Counted from the stretch's first letter, positions 1-8,706 are shown. The stretch is DNA of 64,000 nt from JAAZPT01 sp964544955 (GCA_964544955.1 CAZJEB010000005.1:83567-147566); one strand, 5' to 3'. Notes: generated by a model from the letters alone, not told the origin. Numbers and translations are program-made.

Positions 1-1197
1 ATTATGCAAAAACTTACAATTACTTATATATAGGTTTGGCATTTTGTTGGATAACTCAATAGCATTATTTATTTTAATATTGCCTTTTAAATCCTTTATG
101 GTAAGCTTTGTTACTTCGCCGTTTATAATTTCAACCTTTGCAATAGTACATTCCCCTGTTTTTTGTAAAGTTTTTTGATCAATAATATCAACCACATCAC
201 CAACCTCATAAATATCAATATAATAATGCTGAAAATGTTTGTATTTAACATAAATTGAATTATCAACTATATTAAAAATTTCAGAATATATTCCATGGCA
301 ATTAACTGCATCATCTTTTTGATTTTGGAATAAGGAGTTTTTTATAATAATATCCCCTGTGCAGTTAACAAAATGCAATCCATCCGCACTAGCACTTATA
401 AGGCGATTGTTTGATGGGATTAGTACAAAGTTATCAAAGCTTAGGTTATGGCTTAATTGACCAACTACTGCCATTGTTAATGTATTGTGTATTGTAATGT
501 TATTAAAGGAAACATTTTTAGATTTTTCTATAAAAAAGCCCGGCCACTTTCTATTTGTAGGCACTAGTATAATAGAATTACCAACATTATGCTTGCTATG
601 GAACTCCCTTTCAAAGCGCACAACATCTTCATTAAGCTGTGTAGAAACGCTATTATGTAGCCAACCATCATCCCCCACCCCTGCTGCTGGGGCTTTTTTT
701 ATGGGATCCATTTCTAAAAACAAACCAATTTCATCGGTTTCAAAATAAGGTGTTTTGTAATAAAAACGCCTTTCCTTTATGTAATAGGGGTAAATATTTT
801 TATCAATTTTTAGCTCAATAAAGTTAACGCCACAGTTTACAATATCCCCTTGTATATATAGGGGATATTCATAATCAATTGTAAAGCCACTAAATTGTAT
901 GTTATTGGAGTTTTGTACTGCAAAGGGCATAAATGCTCCATGGAATATAAAATGGGCATTTTGTGCAGATATTTCCAAGTTTTGAAAGCCTTCTATATCA
1001 AAAAGTACTCGTTTTACCCCTGAATCATTATTGCTAATACCAAAAAAGCGTTCTTTTAAAAAGTCGCTATAAAAATCATATACCCCTGGCTCAAATACTA
1101 TTTTATTTTTATTTTGAGCTTTGCAAGTTTCCAAAGCCTTTTGAACTATTAAACTATAATCTTGCTTACCATTATTTTTAATAATATATGTATTCAT
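1..1197 (-). CDS. Partial right-handed beta-helix glycosidase-like protein (GH110-like)
   Basis: An open frame of 399 codons starts at ATG 1195-1197 and runs off the left edge of the window without a stop, so the C-terminus is missing. A TAAGGAG ribosome site lies about 7 bases upstream. The translation has short beta-helix rungs rich in Asn, Ile, Phe and Asp. An N-terminal segment (FDIEGFQNLEIS, then FHGAFMPFAVQNSNNIQFSGFTID) resembles bacterial alpha-1,3-galactosidases of family GH110. A later SADGLHF..C stretch, followed by DDAVNCHG, fits the usual beta-helix active-site face. No signal peptide is visible (it begins MNTYIIKNNGK), so it is probably cytoplasmic. The beta-helix fold is fairly sure; the GH110 assignment and any galactosidase activity are inferences from remembered family patterns. 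It diverges from the SCIFF genes. Confidence 0.72.
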   Translation of the reverse strand, partial: MNTYIIKNNGKQDYSLIVQKALETCKAQNKNKIVFEPGVYDFYSDFLKERFFGISNNDSGVKRVLFDIEGFQNLEISAQNAHFIFHGAFMPFAVQNSNNIQFSGFTIDYEYPLYIQGDIVNCGVNFIELKIDKNIYPYYIKERRFYYKTPYFETDEIGLFLEMDPIKKAPAAGVGDDGWLHNSVSTQLNEDVVRFEREFHSKHNVGNSIILVPTNRKWPGFFIEKSKNVSFNNITIHNTLTMAVVGQLSHNLSFDNFVLIPSNNRLISASADGLHFVNCTGDIIIKNSLFQNQKDDAVNCHGIYSEIFNIVDNSIYVKYKHFQHYYIDIYEVGDVVDIIDQKTLQKTGECTIAKVEIINGEVTKLTIKDLKGNIKINNAIELSNKMPNLYISNCKFLHN

Positions 1198-1221
1198 ATT
1201 AATTTCTCCTTAGTTTTTTAT

Positions 1222-1250
1222 ATTATATAAAATAATTGTTTTCAGTACAA
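1222..1250 (-). promoter_or_regulatory. Promoter of the beta-helix gene
   Basis: Read leftward, TTGTAC (1245-1250) is followed after exactly 17 bases by TATAAT (1222-1227), about 25 bases before the ATG at 1197. It overlaps the divergent control region with the SCIFF promoter. Confidence 0.6.
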
Positions 1251-1261
1251 CACAATGCTTG

Positions 1262-1290
1262 TTGCACCATAAATAAATATGTTGTATAAT
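1262..1290 (+). promoter_or_regulatory. Promoter of the SCIFF precursor
   Basis: TTGCAC (1262-1267) and a perfect TATAAT (1285-1290) are separated by 17 bases. This sits about 30 bases before the start codon at 1323, giving a short leader with a GAGGAG ribosome site. Confidence 0.65.
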
Positions 1291-1322
1291 GATTATGATA
1301 TTGAAAGAGGAGTGAATTCCAC

Positions 1323-1517
1323 ATGAAACATATGAAAACAGTAGCAGCCCCCGCACTTTGCGATACAGTTAAAACAGGCGGTTGTGGCGAATGCCGTTCA
1401 TCATGCCAAAGCGCATGCAAAACAAGCTGCACAGTTGGTAACCAATCTTGTGAAAAACAGAGTGCACAAGAAATTTCGGGTCGCGAAGGAAAATTAAACC
1501 GCTCATTGAACAAGTAA
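1323..1517 (+). CDS. scfA: SCIFF ribosomal peptide precursor (six cysteines in forty-five)
   Basis: A 64-residue peptide whose core (GGCGECRSSCQSACKTSC, then TVGNQSC) is the signature of SCIFF, the RiPP precursor conserved across Clostridia. Its partner radical SAM enzyme is the next gene. In the studied homologue CteA the maturase joins Cys32 to Thr37 by a thioether; here Cys32 and Thr37 fall at the same numbers. Cysteines are at 13, 21, 24, 28, 32, 36 and 43, one more than the canonical six (Cys13). About 21 residues follow the last Cys, whereas typical members end soon after it. The mature product and its biological role are unknown for the family. The start is ATG 1323, with a strong GAGGAG site upstream. 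Confidence 0.93.
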   Translation: MKHMKTVAAPALCDTVKTGGCGECRSSCQSACKTSCTVGNQSCEKQSAQEISGREGKLNRSLNK

Positions 1518-1530
1518 GTTACAATGAATA

Positions 1531-1559
1531 AACCGTGACAAGTAATGTCATGGTTTTTT
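1531..1559 (+). terminator. Terminator/attenuator between SCIFF precursor and maturase
   Basis: A 10-base-pair perfect stem (AACCGTGACA / TGTCATGGTT, with one G-U) has a 5-base loop and a run of T. It lies in the 68-base gap before the maturase. No new promoter is obvious after it, so it probably lowers maturase expression relative to the peptide rather than separating the two genes fully. Confidence 0.75.
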
Positions 1560-1585
1560 AATGTTTTAATATAAGGAGATTTAAT

Positions 1586-2944
1586 TTGATACATTGTTTT
1601 GAAGCATTAGGTAATAAAATTGCCTTAGACGTTGGATCAGGATCCATATTTTTACCTGATGATTTAGCTTTTGATGCACTAAAACTTTGGGATAACCACA
1701 GCCAAGATGAAATTAAAAGCATTTTAGAAAAAAGTTATGATAAAGCTTTAGTGGCTGAAACCTTAACAGAACTAAATGAAATGAAAGCCGATGGACTTAT
1801 TGATGCTAACCACAACTATACTGACGAGGATTTAAAAATGGAGGGTCCATCAGTAGTAAAAGCCATGTGCTTATTAGCTGCCCATGATTGCAATATGCGT
1901 TGTAAATATTGCTTTGCAGATACTGGCGAGTTCCATATGAAAAATAGAATTATGCTTAGCTATGAAACAGGTAAGGCAGCCTTGGATTGGCTAGTTAAAA
2001 AAAGTGGCAACAGAAAGTTTTTAGAGGTGGACTTTTTTGGCGGTGAACCTTTAATGAACTTTGAAACAGTTAAAAAAATAGTTGCTTATGGTAGAGAATT
2101 AGAAAAAAAGCATGATAAAAAGTTTAAATTTACCATTACAACAAATGGCTTAGCCATAAATGATGAAAATATAGAGTACATGAATAAGGAAATGGATAAT
2201 GTAGTTATATCCATAGACGGCCGCAAGGATGTACACGATAAAATGCGCCCTGGGGTAAACCAAAAGTCTTGCTATGATGTAGTTTTAAGGAATGCTAAAA
2301 AGCTAGTTGATGCAAGAAACCAACAACAATACTACATTAGGGGAACCTACACAAAACATAACCTAGATTTTGCTGATGATATTATGTACCTTGCCGACGA
2401 AGGCTTTGAACAAATATCAATAGAGCCAGTTGTTGCACCAGAAAATGAAAGCTATGCATTAACAGAGGCCGACTTCCCCACAATGGAAAAAGAATACGAT
2501 AGGCTTGCCCATATGTATATGGAACGTAGAAAAAATGGAAAATGGTTTAGTTTTTTCCACTACAATATTGATTTAACTGGTGGACCTTGCTTAAAGAAAA
2601 GGCTTAATGGCTGTGGTGTTGGCAATGAATATGTTGCTGTATCCGCTGATGGTGATATTTACCCTTGCCACCAATTTGTTGGTAAGGATAATTACAAAAT
2701 GGGATCTGTACTTAATAATACATTTGATAAGAATATGCAAGGCACATTTGCCAACAACAATGTATTGCATAAGGAAAAGTGTGTAAATTGCTGGGCTAAA
2801 TTTTATTGCGCAGGTGGATGCACTGCAAACGCCTATAATTTTAACAACAATATTGCAGAGCCCCACGATTTTGAATGTATGGTAGAAAAAAAGCGTTTAG
2901 AAAACGCAATAGCAATTTATATAATGGAAAACTCTGATAAATAA
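1586..2944 (+). CDS. scfB: SCIFF thioether-forming radical SAM maturase
   Basis: A 452-residue radical SAM/SPASM enzyme that installs a Cys-to-Thr thioether in the SCIFF peptide encoded just upstream. The N-terminal ~90 residues form a peptide-recognition (RRE-like) region. The SAM cluster motif CNMRCKYC follows at about residues 104-111, then a FFGGEPLMN segment. The C-terminal SPASM region has Cys-rich motifs (GPCLKKRLNGCGVG; CVNCWAKFYCAGGC) for auxiliary iron-sulfur clusters. The start is TTG 1586, seven bases after AAGGAG; there is no competing ATG nearby. Length and layout match the family. It is probably co-transcribed with the precursor through the leaky terminator at 1531. Confidence 0.94.
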   Translation: MIHCFEALGNKIALDVGSGSIFLPDDLAFDALKLWDNHSQDEIKSILEKSYDKALVAETLTELNEMKADGLIDANHNYTDEDLKMEGPSVVKAMCLLAAHDCNMRCKYCFADTGEFHMKNRIMLSYETGKAALDWLVKKSGNRKFLEVDFFGGEPLMNFETVKKIVAYGRELEKKHDKKFKFTITTNGLAINDENIEYMNKEMDNVVISIDGRKDVHDKMRPGVNQKSCYDVVLRNAKKLVDARNQQQYYIRGTYTKHNLDFADDIMYLADEGFEQISIEPVVAPENESYALTEADFPTMEKEYDRLAHMYMERRKNGKWFSFFHYNIDLTGGPCLKKRLNGCGVGNEYVAVSADGDIYPCHQFVGKDNYKMGSVLNNTFDKNMQGTFANNNVLHKEKCVNCWAKFYCAGGCTANAYNFNNNIAEPHDFECMVEKKRLENAIAIYIMENSDK

Positions 2945-3031
2945 AAGATACAAATAGTTTACTATCAATTCATAATTTGGACAAAAATAAATTGTATAAT
3001 TTAAGCATACCAAGAAGGAGGTATAACTTAA

Positions 3032-4294
3032 ATGAAAAAGAGTTATTTAAAAATATTGGCTTTAGCCTTAGTTTGTGTTTTATTAGGCACTGTAATAGGC
3101 TTAAATGCTTTTAAACCAGCTAGTGCTGAAACAGCACAAACAGTTGTTGTTACAAGCCCATTCACAAAGGCAATTGAAGAAGTTCATGGAAGCGTTGTTG
3201 GTATAAACAACTATTCTACAACAAGCAGTGGCGGTTATGGAAACTTTGGCTTTAATTTTGGCTTTGGTTTTGACTTCCCAGGTTATGGCAACTACAATAC
3301 TCCTAGCGAAAAAGAAGTTCTTTATGGCGCAGGCAGTGGTGTTGTTGTAAGTAACGAAGGCCATGTTTTAACAAACTACCACGTAGTAGAAAAGAACACA
3401 CGCCTTGAAGTTGTTGTAAACGATAAAACATATGAAGCAGAACTTGTAGCATTTGACGAAACTAAAGACTTAGCGGTTTTAAAAGCTAAGGATTTAAATT
3501 TACCCGCAGTAAGGTTGGGCGACAGCGATACACTTACAGTTGGCGATTGGGCAATTTGTATAGGTAACCCAATTTCACTACCTGGCACAACAACAGTTGG
3601 TATAGTTTCAGCAATAGAGCGCCAAATATCTACATCCTCAAGCACAGACAAATATGGCAAACGCACAGAGAATGTAAACTCAATGATACAAACTGATGCA
3701 GCTATAAATAGCGGTAACAGTGGTGGCGGCTTATTCAATGTAAATGGTGAATTGATGGGCGTACCTACATTGAAGTATACAAACAATGGTTTTAGCCGTA
3801 GCGCGCAAATTGATGGAATTGGTATGGCAATACCTGTAAATGAAGCTAAGCCTTTAATTGAAAAAGCTTTAAAGGGTGAAAATGTAGCTGTAAGCAATGA
3901 TAGTAATGGTAGCAAAAATAACGATCAACCTTTAACAACAGGAAGTAAGCCAAGAATAGGCGTTACAATAAGTGGTATAAACCCCAATAGCACAGCTGTT
4001 ATGCAAGGCATTATACCAATGGGCGCAAGCGTTAGAAACGTTGAAGCTAACTCACCCGCTGAAAAAGCTGGCTTAAAGGAAGATGATATAGTTGTTGATA
4101 TAGATGATAATATAATTGCATCATCCGATGATATGTTAAACATAATATCCACAAAAAAAGCTGGAGATACAATTAAAGTAAAAGTATACAGAGTCGAAAA
4201 CTTATCTGAATATGAAAACTATACAGAAATACCTGAAGGTGAATATTTAGATTTTGAAGTAAAACTTGAAATGCTTGATGATGTTCAACAATAA
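3032..4294 (+). CDS. HtrA/DegP-like serine protease with PDZ domain
   Basis: A 420-residue envelope protease for quality control of exported proteins. An N-terminal hydrophobic segment (about residues 8-24) acts as signal peptide or membrane anchor. The trypsin-like domain carries the triad His117 (TNYHVVE), Asp146 (TKDLAVL) and Ser230 (NSGNSGGG). One PDZ domain follows at about residues 310-410. Between the anchor and the protease core there is an odd Gly/Phe/Tyr-rich stretch (about residues 67-90), absent from typical HtrA proteins I can recall. GGAGG lies shortly before the ATG. It appears monocistronic, with a terminator directly after it. Confidence 0.94.
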   Translation: MKKSYLKILALALVCVLLGTVIGLNAFKPASAETAQTVVVTSPFTKAIEEVHGSVVGINNYSTTSSGGYGNFGFNFGFGFDFPGYGNYNTPSEKEVLYGAGSGVVVSNEGHVLTNYHVVEKNTRLEVVVNDKTYEAELVAFDETKDLAVLKAKDLNLPAVRLGDSDTLTVGDWAICIGNPISLPGTTTVGIVSAIERQISTSSSTDKYGKRTENVNSMIQTDAAINSGNSGGGLFNVNGELMGVPTLKYTNNGFSRSAQIDGIGMAIPVNEAKPLIEKALKGENVAVSNDSNGSKNNDQPLTTGSKPRIGVTISGINPNSTAVMQGIIPMGASVRNVEANSPAEKAGLKEDDIVVDIDDNIIASSDDMLNIISTKKAGDTIKVKVYRVENLSEYENYTEIPEGEYLDFEVKLEMLDDVQQ

Positions 4295-4300
4295 TTATAA

Positions 4301-4327
4301 ACAGAGTGTAAATCACTCTGTTTTTTT
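4301..4327 (+). terminator. Terminator after the HtrA gene
   Basis: The stem ACAGAGTG / CACTCTGT with a 5-base loop is followed by seven T. Confidence 0.85.
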
Positions 4328-4335
4328 ATATATAA

Positions 4336-4358
4336 AAAATGCCCCAATGGGGCATTTT
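4336..4358 (-). terminator. Terminator of the hprK-ROK-asnS-SCP2 operon
   Basis: An inverted repeat, AAAATGCCCC / GGGGCATTTT, with a 3-base loop sits just beyond the stop of the SCP2-like gene. It can work on both strands. Confidence 0.75.
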
Positions 4359-4359
4359 A

Positions 4360-4713
4360 TTATATACCTATATTAAGTTTTTTAAGAAGGTTTAAATCAC
4401 CTGATACCCTTAAGCCTTTAAACATTAAAGCTTTTGCTGGGCTAATATTCTGCTTAAAAACATCTAATATAACACTTTCTTTTCCGCTTATAACAAGGTC
4501 TAGCTTTTCACTATCAGTTTGGCTAATACTATTGTTACCAACTTTAAAAGCAAAGGTTTTTCCCTCTTTAGTTTTTATACCAAAGCTTGCATTTATATCC
4601 TTATGGTTTTCAGGGTTTTGGCCAAGAAAACTTAAAAGGCTTGATACCACTTCATCCAGGGTATTCATATGCTTCCATTCATTTAGCAGGCTATTTATAT
4701 TCATTGTACTCAT
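4360..4713 (-). CDS. SCP2 sterol-transfer-like domain protein
   Basis: A 117-residue single-domain protein that reads like the SCP2 lipid-binding fold: a helical start, the strand FGIKTKEGKTFAFKVG, then DLVISGKESVILDVF and a C-terminal SPAKALMFKGLRVSGDLNLLKKL helix/strand typical of the family. Family members bind hydrophobic ligands; the ligand here is unknown. Its ATG overlaps the asnS stop by one base (TAATG), so it is translationally coupled as the last gene of the hprK operon. An internal Met (codon 4) is an alternative start. Confidence 0.75.
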   Translation of the reverse strand: MSTMNINSLLNEWKHMNTLDEVVSSLLSFLGQNPENHKDINASFGIKTKEGKTFAFKVGNNSISQTDSEKLDLVISGKESVILDVFKQNISPAKALMFKGLRVSGDLNLLKKLNIGI

Positions 4714-6107
4714 TAATAGTTTGCGCTTCCTGTTGTACGTGGGAAGGGTAAAACGTCCCTGATGTTTGCCACGCCTGTTAAGTACATAATCAAACGTTCA
4801 AAGCCTAAACCAAAACCAGCATGGGGGCATGTTCCAAACCTACGGGTATCCATGTACCAATCGTACTCTTCAATATCCAATCCCATTTCGTTCATGCGGT
4901 TAATTAGAACATCTTCACGCTCCTCACGTTGGGAGCCTCCAATTAATTCACCTATTACAGGCACAAGTAAGTCTGTTGCTGCAACGGTTTTACCGTCATC
5001 ATTAACTCTCATGTAGAAAGCTTTTATATCTTTAGGGTAGTTATAAACAAATACAGGGCATTTAAAATGTTTTTCAGTTAAATAGCGTTCATGCTCTGTT
5101 TGTAGGTCTACGCCCCACTCAACTTTATACTCAAATTTAACACCACTGTTATTAAGTATATCAATTGCATCAGTATAGCTAACCCTTACAAAGTCATTCT
5201 TAACAATATTGTTAAGCCTATTTACAAGTTCCTTATCAACAAACTTATTTAAAAAATCAAGTTCTTCAGGCAATTGTTCCATTACGCCATTTATAACGTA
5301 TTTCAACATTGATTCTGCAAGTTCCATATCATCTGATAGGTCTGCAAAGGCAATTTCTGGCTCAACCATCCAAAACTCTGCAGCATGCCTAGGAGTATTA
5401 GATTTTTCAGCACGGAATGTTGGGCCAAAGGTGTAAACTTTATTAAAGGCCATACAATAGGTTTCAACGTTTAATTGGCCACTTACTGTTAAGCTTGCAT
5501 GTTTACCGAAAAAATCCTTACTAAAATCAACATTGCCATCTTTAAGTTTAGCAACATTTTTTAAATCAAGAGTTGTAGCTGTAAACATTTCGCCAGCACC
5601 TTCAGCATCACTTGATGTAATTATGGGTGTATGAACATATACAAAGTTGTTTTCAGCAAAGAATTTGTGCAATAATTGTGCTGCAACTGAACGCACCCTA
5701 AATACTGCTGTAAAAAGGTTTGTACGTGGACGCAAATGAGCAATACTCCTTAAGTATTCAACTGTATGGCGCTTTTTTTGTAAAGGATAAGATGGATCAC
5801 TTAAGCCAACAACCTTTACATTTTTAGCTTTTAACTCAAAAGGTTGCTGCATTTCAGGTGTTAAAACCAAGTTACCTTCTATTTCAACTGCACTACCAAT
5901 AGTAAGTTTCATAGCGTTTTCAAAGTTTTCTGTTTCGCCTTCCACACATACAGCTTGTAAGTTTTTAAAGAATGTACCGTCGTTTAGTTCTATAAAGCCA
6001 TACTTTTTGCTATCCCTAACGGTTTTAACCCATGCACTAACAGTAATTTCCATACCATCAACTAATTCGGTGCTTTTATATAGTGATTTTATATCTATTT
6101 TCAACAT
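4713..6107 (-). CDS. asnS: Asparaginyl-tRNA synthetase
   Basis: 464 residues. It charges tRNA-Asn with asparagine. An N-terminal OB-fold anticodon domain (about residues 15-105) precedes a class II catalytic core. Motif 2 is seen in FGPTFRAEKSNTPRHAAEFW and motif 3 in GFGLGFERLIMYLTG near the C-terminus. The RAEKSNTPRH context and FPR.. ending favour AsnRS over AspRS. It lies 9 bases after the ROK kinase and overlaps the next gene by one base, consistent with one leftward operon. Confidence 0.96.
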   Translation of the reverse strand: MLKIDIKSLYKSTELVDGMEITVSAWVKTVRDSKKYGFIELNDGTFFKNLQAVCVEGETENFENAMKLTIGSAVEIEGNLVLTPEMQQPFELKAKNVKVVGLSDPSYPLQKKRHTVEYLRSIAHLRPRTNLFTAVFRVRSVAAQLLHKFFAENNFVYVHTPIITSSDAEGAGEMFTATTLDLKNVAKLKDGNVDFSKDFFGKHASLTVSGQLNVETYCMAFNKVYTFGPTFRAEKSNTPRHAAEFWMVEPEIAFADLSDDMELAESMLKYVINGVMEQLPEELDFLNKFVDKELVNRLNNIVKNDFVRVSYTDAIDILNNSGVKFEYKVEWGVDLQTEHERYLTEKHFKCPVFVYNYPKDIKAFYMRVNDDGKTVAATDLLVPVIGELIGGSQREEREDVLINRMNEMGLDIEEYDWYMDTRRFGTCPHAGFGLGFERLIMYLTGVANIRDVLPFPRTTGSANY

Positions 6108-6116
6108 AATATACTC

Positions 6117-7067
6117 CTACTCCTTACCCAACATTGCAGCGCCTATTACACCAGCATCTGCACCAAGTTTTGCTATTAAAATATCTGGATATTTACTTGT
6201 TCTATATAGTAAATAGTTTTTAATTTTTGTATTTACAGCATCAATTAGGAAGCTGCCTGCTTTGCTCACCCCGCCACCTAATACAACAACTTCAGGGTCA
6301 ATTATATTAATAACCATAACAATTGTTTTGCTTAAATAATAAACATATTCATCAAAAACTTTTAATGCAACTGGATCATTAGCTTTTGCAGCATCAACTA
6401 CCATACGAGCTGTAACCTTTTCCAAATCACCATTGCAGCTTTCAAATATAATACTATTATTATCAAGGCTTAAAGCTTCCCTTGCAAGGCGAATTAAGCC
6501 TGTTGCACTGCAATACCTTTCCACACAACCTTCATTACCACATGTGCACATAACGCCATTGGTAACATTAAGGGGGGCATGGCCAAGTTCAGCACCAACC
6601 CCATGGAATCCACTCCAAGGTTTTCCGTTTATAATAATACCACTACCAATACCTGTGCCCAAGGTAATAAACACACTAGAGTGAGTTCCCTTTGATACAC
6701 CTGCAATGTGCTCTGCATAGCCTGCAACGGTAGCATCATTATTAATAAAAACAGGTTTATTAATATATTTTTGAATTTCAGCGCTTAAGGGTACATCAAA
6801 CCAACCTAAATTTGTGCAGAATATAACATTACCAGTATTTTCATCAGCAATACCAGGTATGCCTATACCTACATTTTTAATATTATCAAGTGTATAACTT
6901 GTTTTGCCTAAAGCCTCAAGGGCACAATTAGCCATATCTTTAATAATTTCCTGATAAGGCCTTTGCGCCTTAGTTGGCCATTTTGCCTTGGATATTATAT
7001 TACCATCCATATCAACAATGGCTGTTTTAATATCTGTACCACCTAAGTCTATACCAATATTAAACAT
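6117..7067 (-). CDS. ROK-family glucokinase
   Basis: A 316-residue sugar kinase of the ROK family, most likely ATP-dependent glucose phosphorylation. The N-terminal phosphate-binding motif is GIDLGGTDIKTAIVD. The glucose-contacting and zinc region has HGVGAELGHAPL followed by CTCGNEGCVERYCS, the ROK CxCGxxGCxE zinc motif. It sits 20 bases downstream of hprK, linking sugar entry to catabolite control in one operon. GAGG precedes the ATG. A different hexose specificity (for example N-acetylmannosamine) cannot be excluded. Confidence 0.9.
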   Translation of the reverse strand: MFNIGIDLGGTDIKTAIVDMDGNIISKAKWPTKAQRPYQEIIKDMANCALEALGKTSYTLDNIKNVGIGIPGIADENTGNVIFCTNLGWFDVPLSAEIQKYINKPVFINNDATVAGYAEHIAGVSKGTHSSVFITLGTGIGSGIIINGKPWSGFHGVGAELGHAPLNVTNGVMCTCGNEGCVERYCSATGLIRLAREALSLDNNSIIFESCNGDLEKVTARMVVDAAKANDPVALKVFDEYVYYLSKTIVMVINIIDPEVVVLGGGVSKAGSFLIDAVNTKIKNYLLYRTSKYPDILIAKLGADAGVIGAAMLGKE

Positions 7068-7087
7068 TAAAAGTTCCTCCTTAAAAA

Positions 7088-8002
7088 TTATACACCAGCT
7101 ATCATATCATTAAGCCTTTTATCAAGCTCATGGGCTGCACTGTAACCCATGCGTTTTAGGCTTAAATTTCTTGCGGCAACTTCAATAATTATAGCAAGGT
7201 TTCTGCCAGGCCTTACAGGGGTTAATAGGTGTGGAATTTTTACCCCAAGTATGGATACTGTTTCCTCAGTTAAACCCAACCTATCATAAACCTTTGTATT
7301 ATCCCATTTTTCCAGATGCATAACCATATCTATAGATTTTTTTAGTATTACAGCACCAACGCCATACATTGCCTTAATATCTATAATGCCTATGCCTCTT
7401 ATTTCCATAAAGTATCTAACCATTTCAGGTGATTCACCCACAAGGCGACGGTCACTTACACGGCAAATATCAACAACGTCATCGGCTACAAGTTGATGCC
7501 CACGTTTTATAAGTTCCAGGGCTGCCTCACTTTTACCAACACCACTTTCGCCAGTTATAAGAACACCTTCGCCATAAACGTTAACTAATACACCATGCCT
7601 TGTTATACGTGGTGCAAGCACATTGTTTAAATAAGTAATTGTATTAAAGGATAATTTTGTGGTAGTAATATGGCTTTGGAATACAGGAACATCATGCTCC
7701 CTTGCTATTTCCAAAAAATCATCAGGTGGAGTCATACCACGGCAAACAATTACGCAAGGAATGTTATAGGAAAAATATTTTTGCAACCTTTCGCGCCTTT
7801 GCTCTGGCTCAAGCTCTTCAAGGTAGGTCATTTCAACCTTGCCAATTACCTGAGGCCTTTCGTAAGCAAAGTATTCGTAAAAGCCAAAAAACTGCATTCC
7901 CGGCCTATTAAGGTCTGATATAGGAATATCTAATTCTGTTTTAGTTGTTGGTGACAAAACTGTTAAGGACAGTTTTTTTACCATATCATCAACGGGTATC
8001 AT
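7088..8002 (-). CDS. hprK: HPr kinase/phosphorylase
   Basis: 304 residues. It phosphorylates and dephosphorylates Ser46 of HPr, the switch for carbon catabolite repression in Firmicutes. An N-terminal receiver-like domain is followed by the kinase domain with P-loop GESGVGKS. The family signature segment EIRGIGIIDIKAMYGVGAV is also present. It is the first gene of a leftward operon with ROK glucokinase, asnS and the SCP2-like gene. GGAGG lies just before the ATG. The 124 bases upstream to tadA hold no other gene. Confidence 0.96.
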   Translation of the reverse strand: MIPVDDMVKKLSLTVLSPTTKTELDIPISDLNRPGMQFFGFYEYFAYERPQVIGKVEMTYLEELEPEQRRERLQKYFSYNIPCVIVCRGMTPPDDFLEIAREHDVPVFQSHITTTKLSFNTITYLNNVLAPRITRHGVLVNVYGEGVLITGESGVGKSEAALELIKRGHQLVADDVVDICRVSDRRLVGESPEMVRYFMEIRGIGIIDIKAMYGVGAVILKKSIDMVMHLEKWDNTKVYDRLGLTEETVSILGVKIPHLLTPVRPGRNLAIIIEVAARNLSLKRMGYSAAHELDKRLNDMIAGV

Positions 8003-8126
8003 ATGAATCCTCCATTTTATGGTGATAAGTGGATATTAGAGTGGTATTTTTAGTTTATTTTTATATTTTAAATAATATTTCTTATTGTTTTAGATTATAA
8101 GTGGTGATTAATCCCATTATTTGACT

Positions 8127-8588
8127 TTATTGTCTTCTTTCAAAAAAGAATTTATCTAACAAGGCCTTACATTCATATTCCATCATTCCACCACAAGTTT
8201 GAACATTGTGGTTAAAAGCCTTATCACTACACAGCGCATAAACACTTTCACAACAGCCTTGTTTTGGATCGCTTGCTCCAAAAAAGCAATGCTCTAAATT
8301 GCTCATAATCATTGCACCTGCACACATAGGGCAAGGCTCCAATGTTACATAAAGAGTACAACCATTAAGGCGACGTTTCCCTAATAATTTGCTTGCTTGT
8401 TTTATTACAAGAATTTCCGCATGGGCAAGGGGGTCGTTATTTTGTTCCCTTCTATTATGGTCTGCGCACAAAACTTCACCATTATAAACAATAACTGCAC
8501 CAACAGGAACTTCACCTTCATTATAGGCTAATTCGGCCTGTTTTAAAGCCAATTCCATAAAATTAAAGCCAAAGTTTTTTTCGCCCAT
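8127..8588 (-). CDS. tadA: tRNA-specific adenosine deaminase
   Basis: 153 residues. It converts the wobble adenosine of tRNA-Arg(ACG) to inosine. The cytidine/deoxycytidylate deaminase zinc site is complete: HAEILV (His ligand and catalytic Glu) and PCPMCAGAM (two Cys ligands). The Asn and Arg-rich N-terminal segment DHNRREQNNDPLAHAE is typical of TadA. It stands alone between hprK and the thrS terminator. Confidence 0.94.
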   Translation of the reverse strand: MGEKNFGFNFMELALKQAELAYNEGEVPVGAVIVYNGEVLCADHNRREQNNDPLAHAEILVIKQASKLLGKRRLNGCTLYVTLEPCPMCAGAMIMSNLEHCFFGASDPKQGCCESVYALCSDKAFNHNVQTCGGMMEYECKALLDKFFFERRQ

Positions 8589-8666
8589 AATTACCTACTG
8601 CTAAATATATAATAACATATAGATTATACCATAAAATACAATGGTATTGTAGTACTTTAGCCCACA

Positions 8667-8706
8667 AAATAAAATAAATAAAGGCATAGGCCTTTATTTA
8701 TTTTAT
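8667..8706 (-). terminator. Terminator after thrS
   Basis: A long A/T-flanked hairpin (AAAATAAATAAAGGC / GCCTTTATTTATTTT, 4-base loop) lies just beyond the thrS stop. It separates thrS from tadA. Confidence 0.75.

Noticed and set aside
1223..1594. Antisense reading frame across the SCIFF precursor
   Set aside because: It overlaps the promoter, the precursor and the terminator and has no ribosome site; the sense peptide is clear.
2977..3000. TTGGAC / TATAAT pair before the HtrA gene as a promoter
   Set aside because: Only 12 bases separate the boxes; the TATAAT may still act as a -10 but the pair is not a standard promoter.
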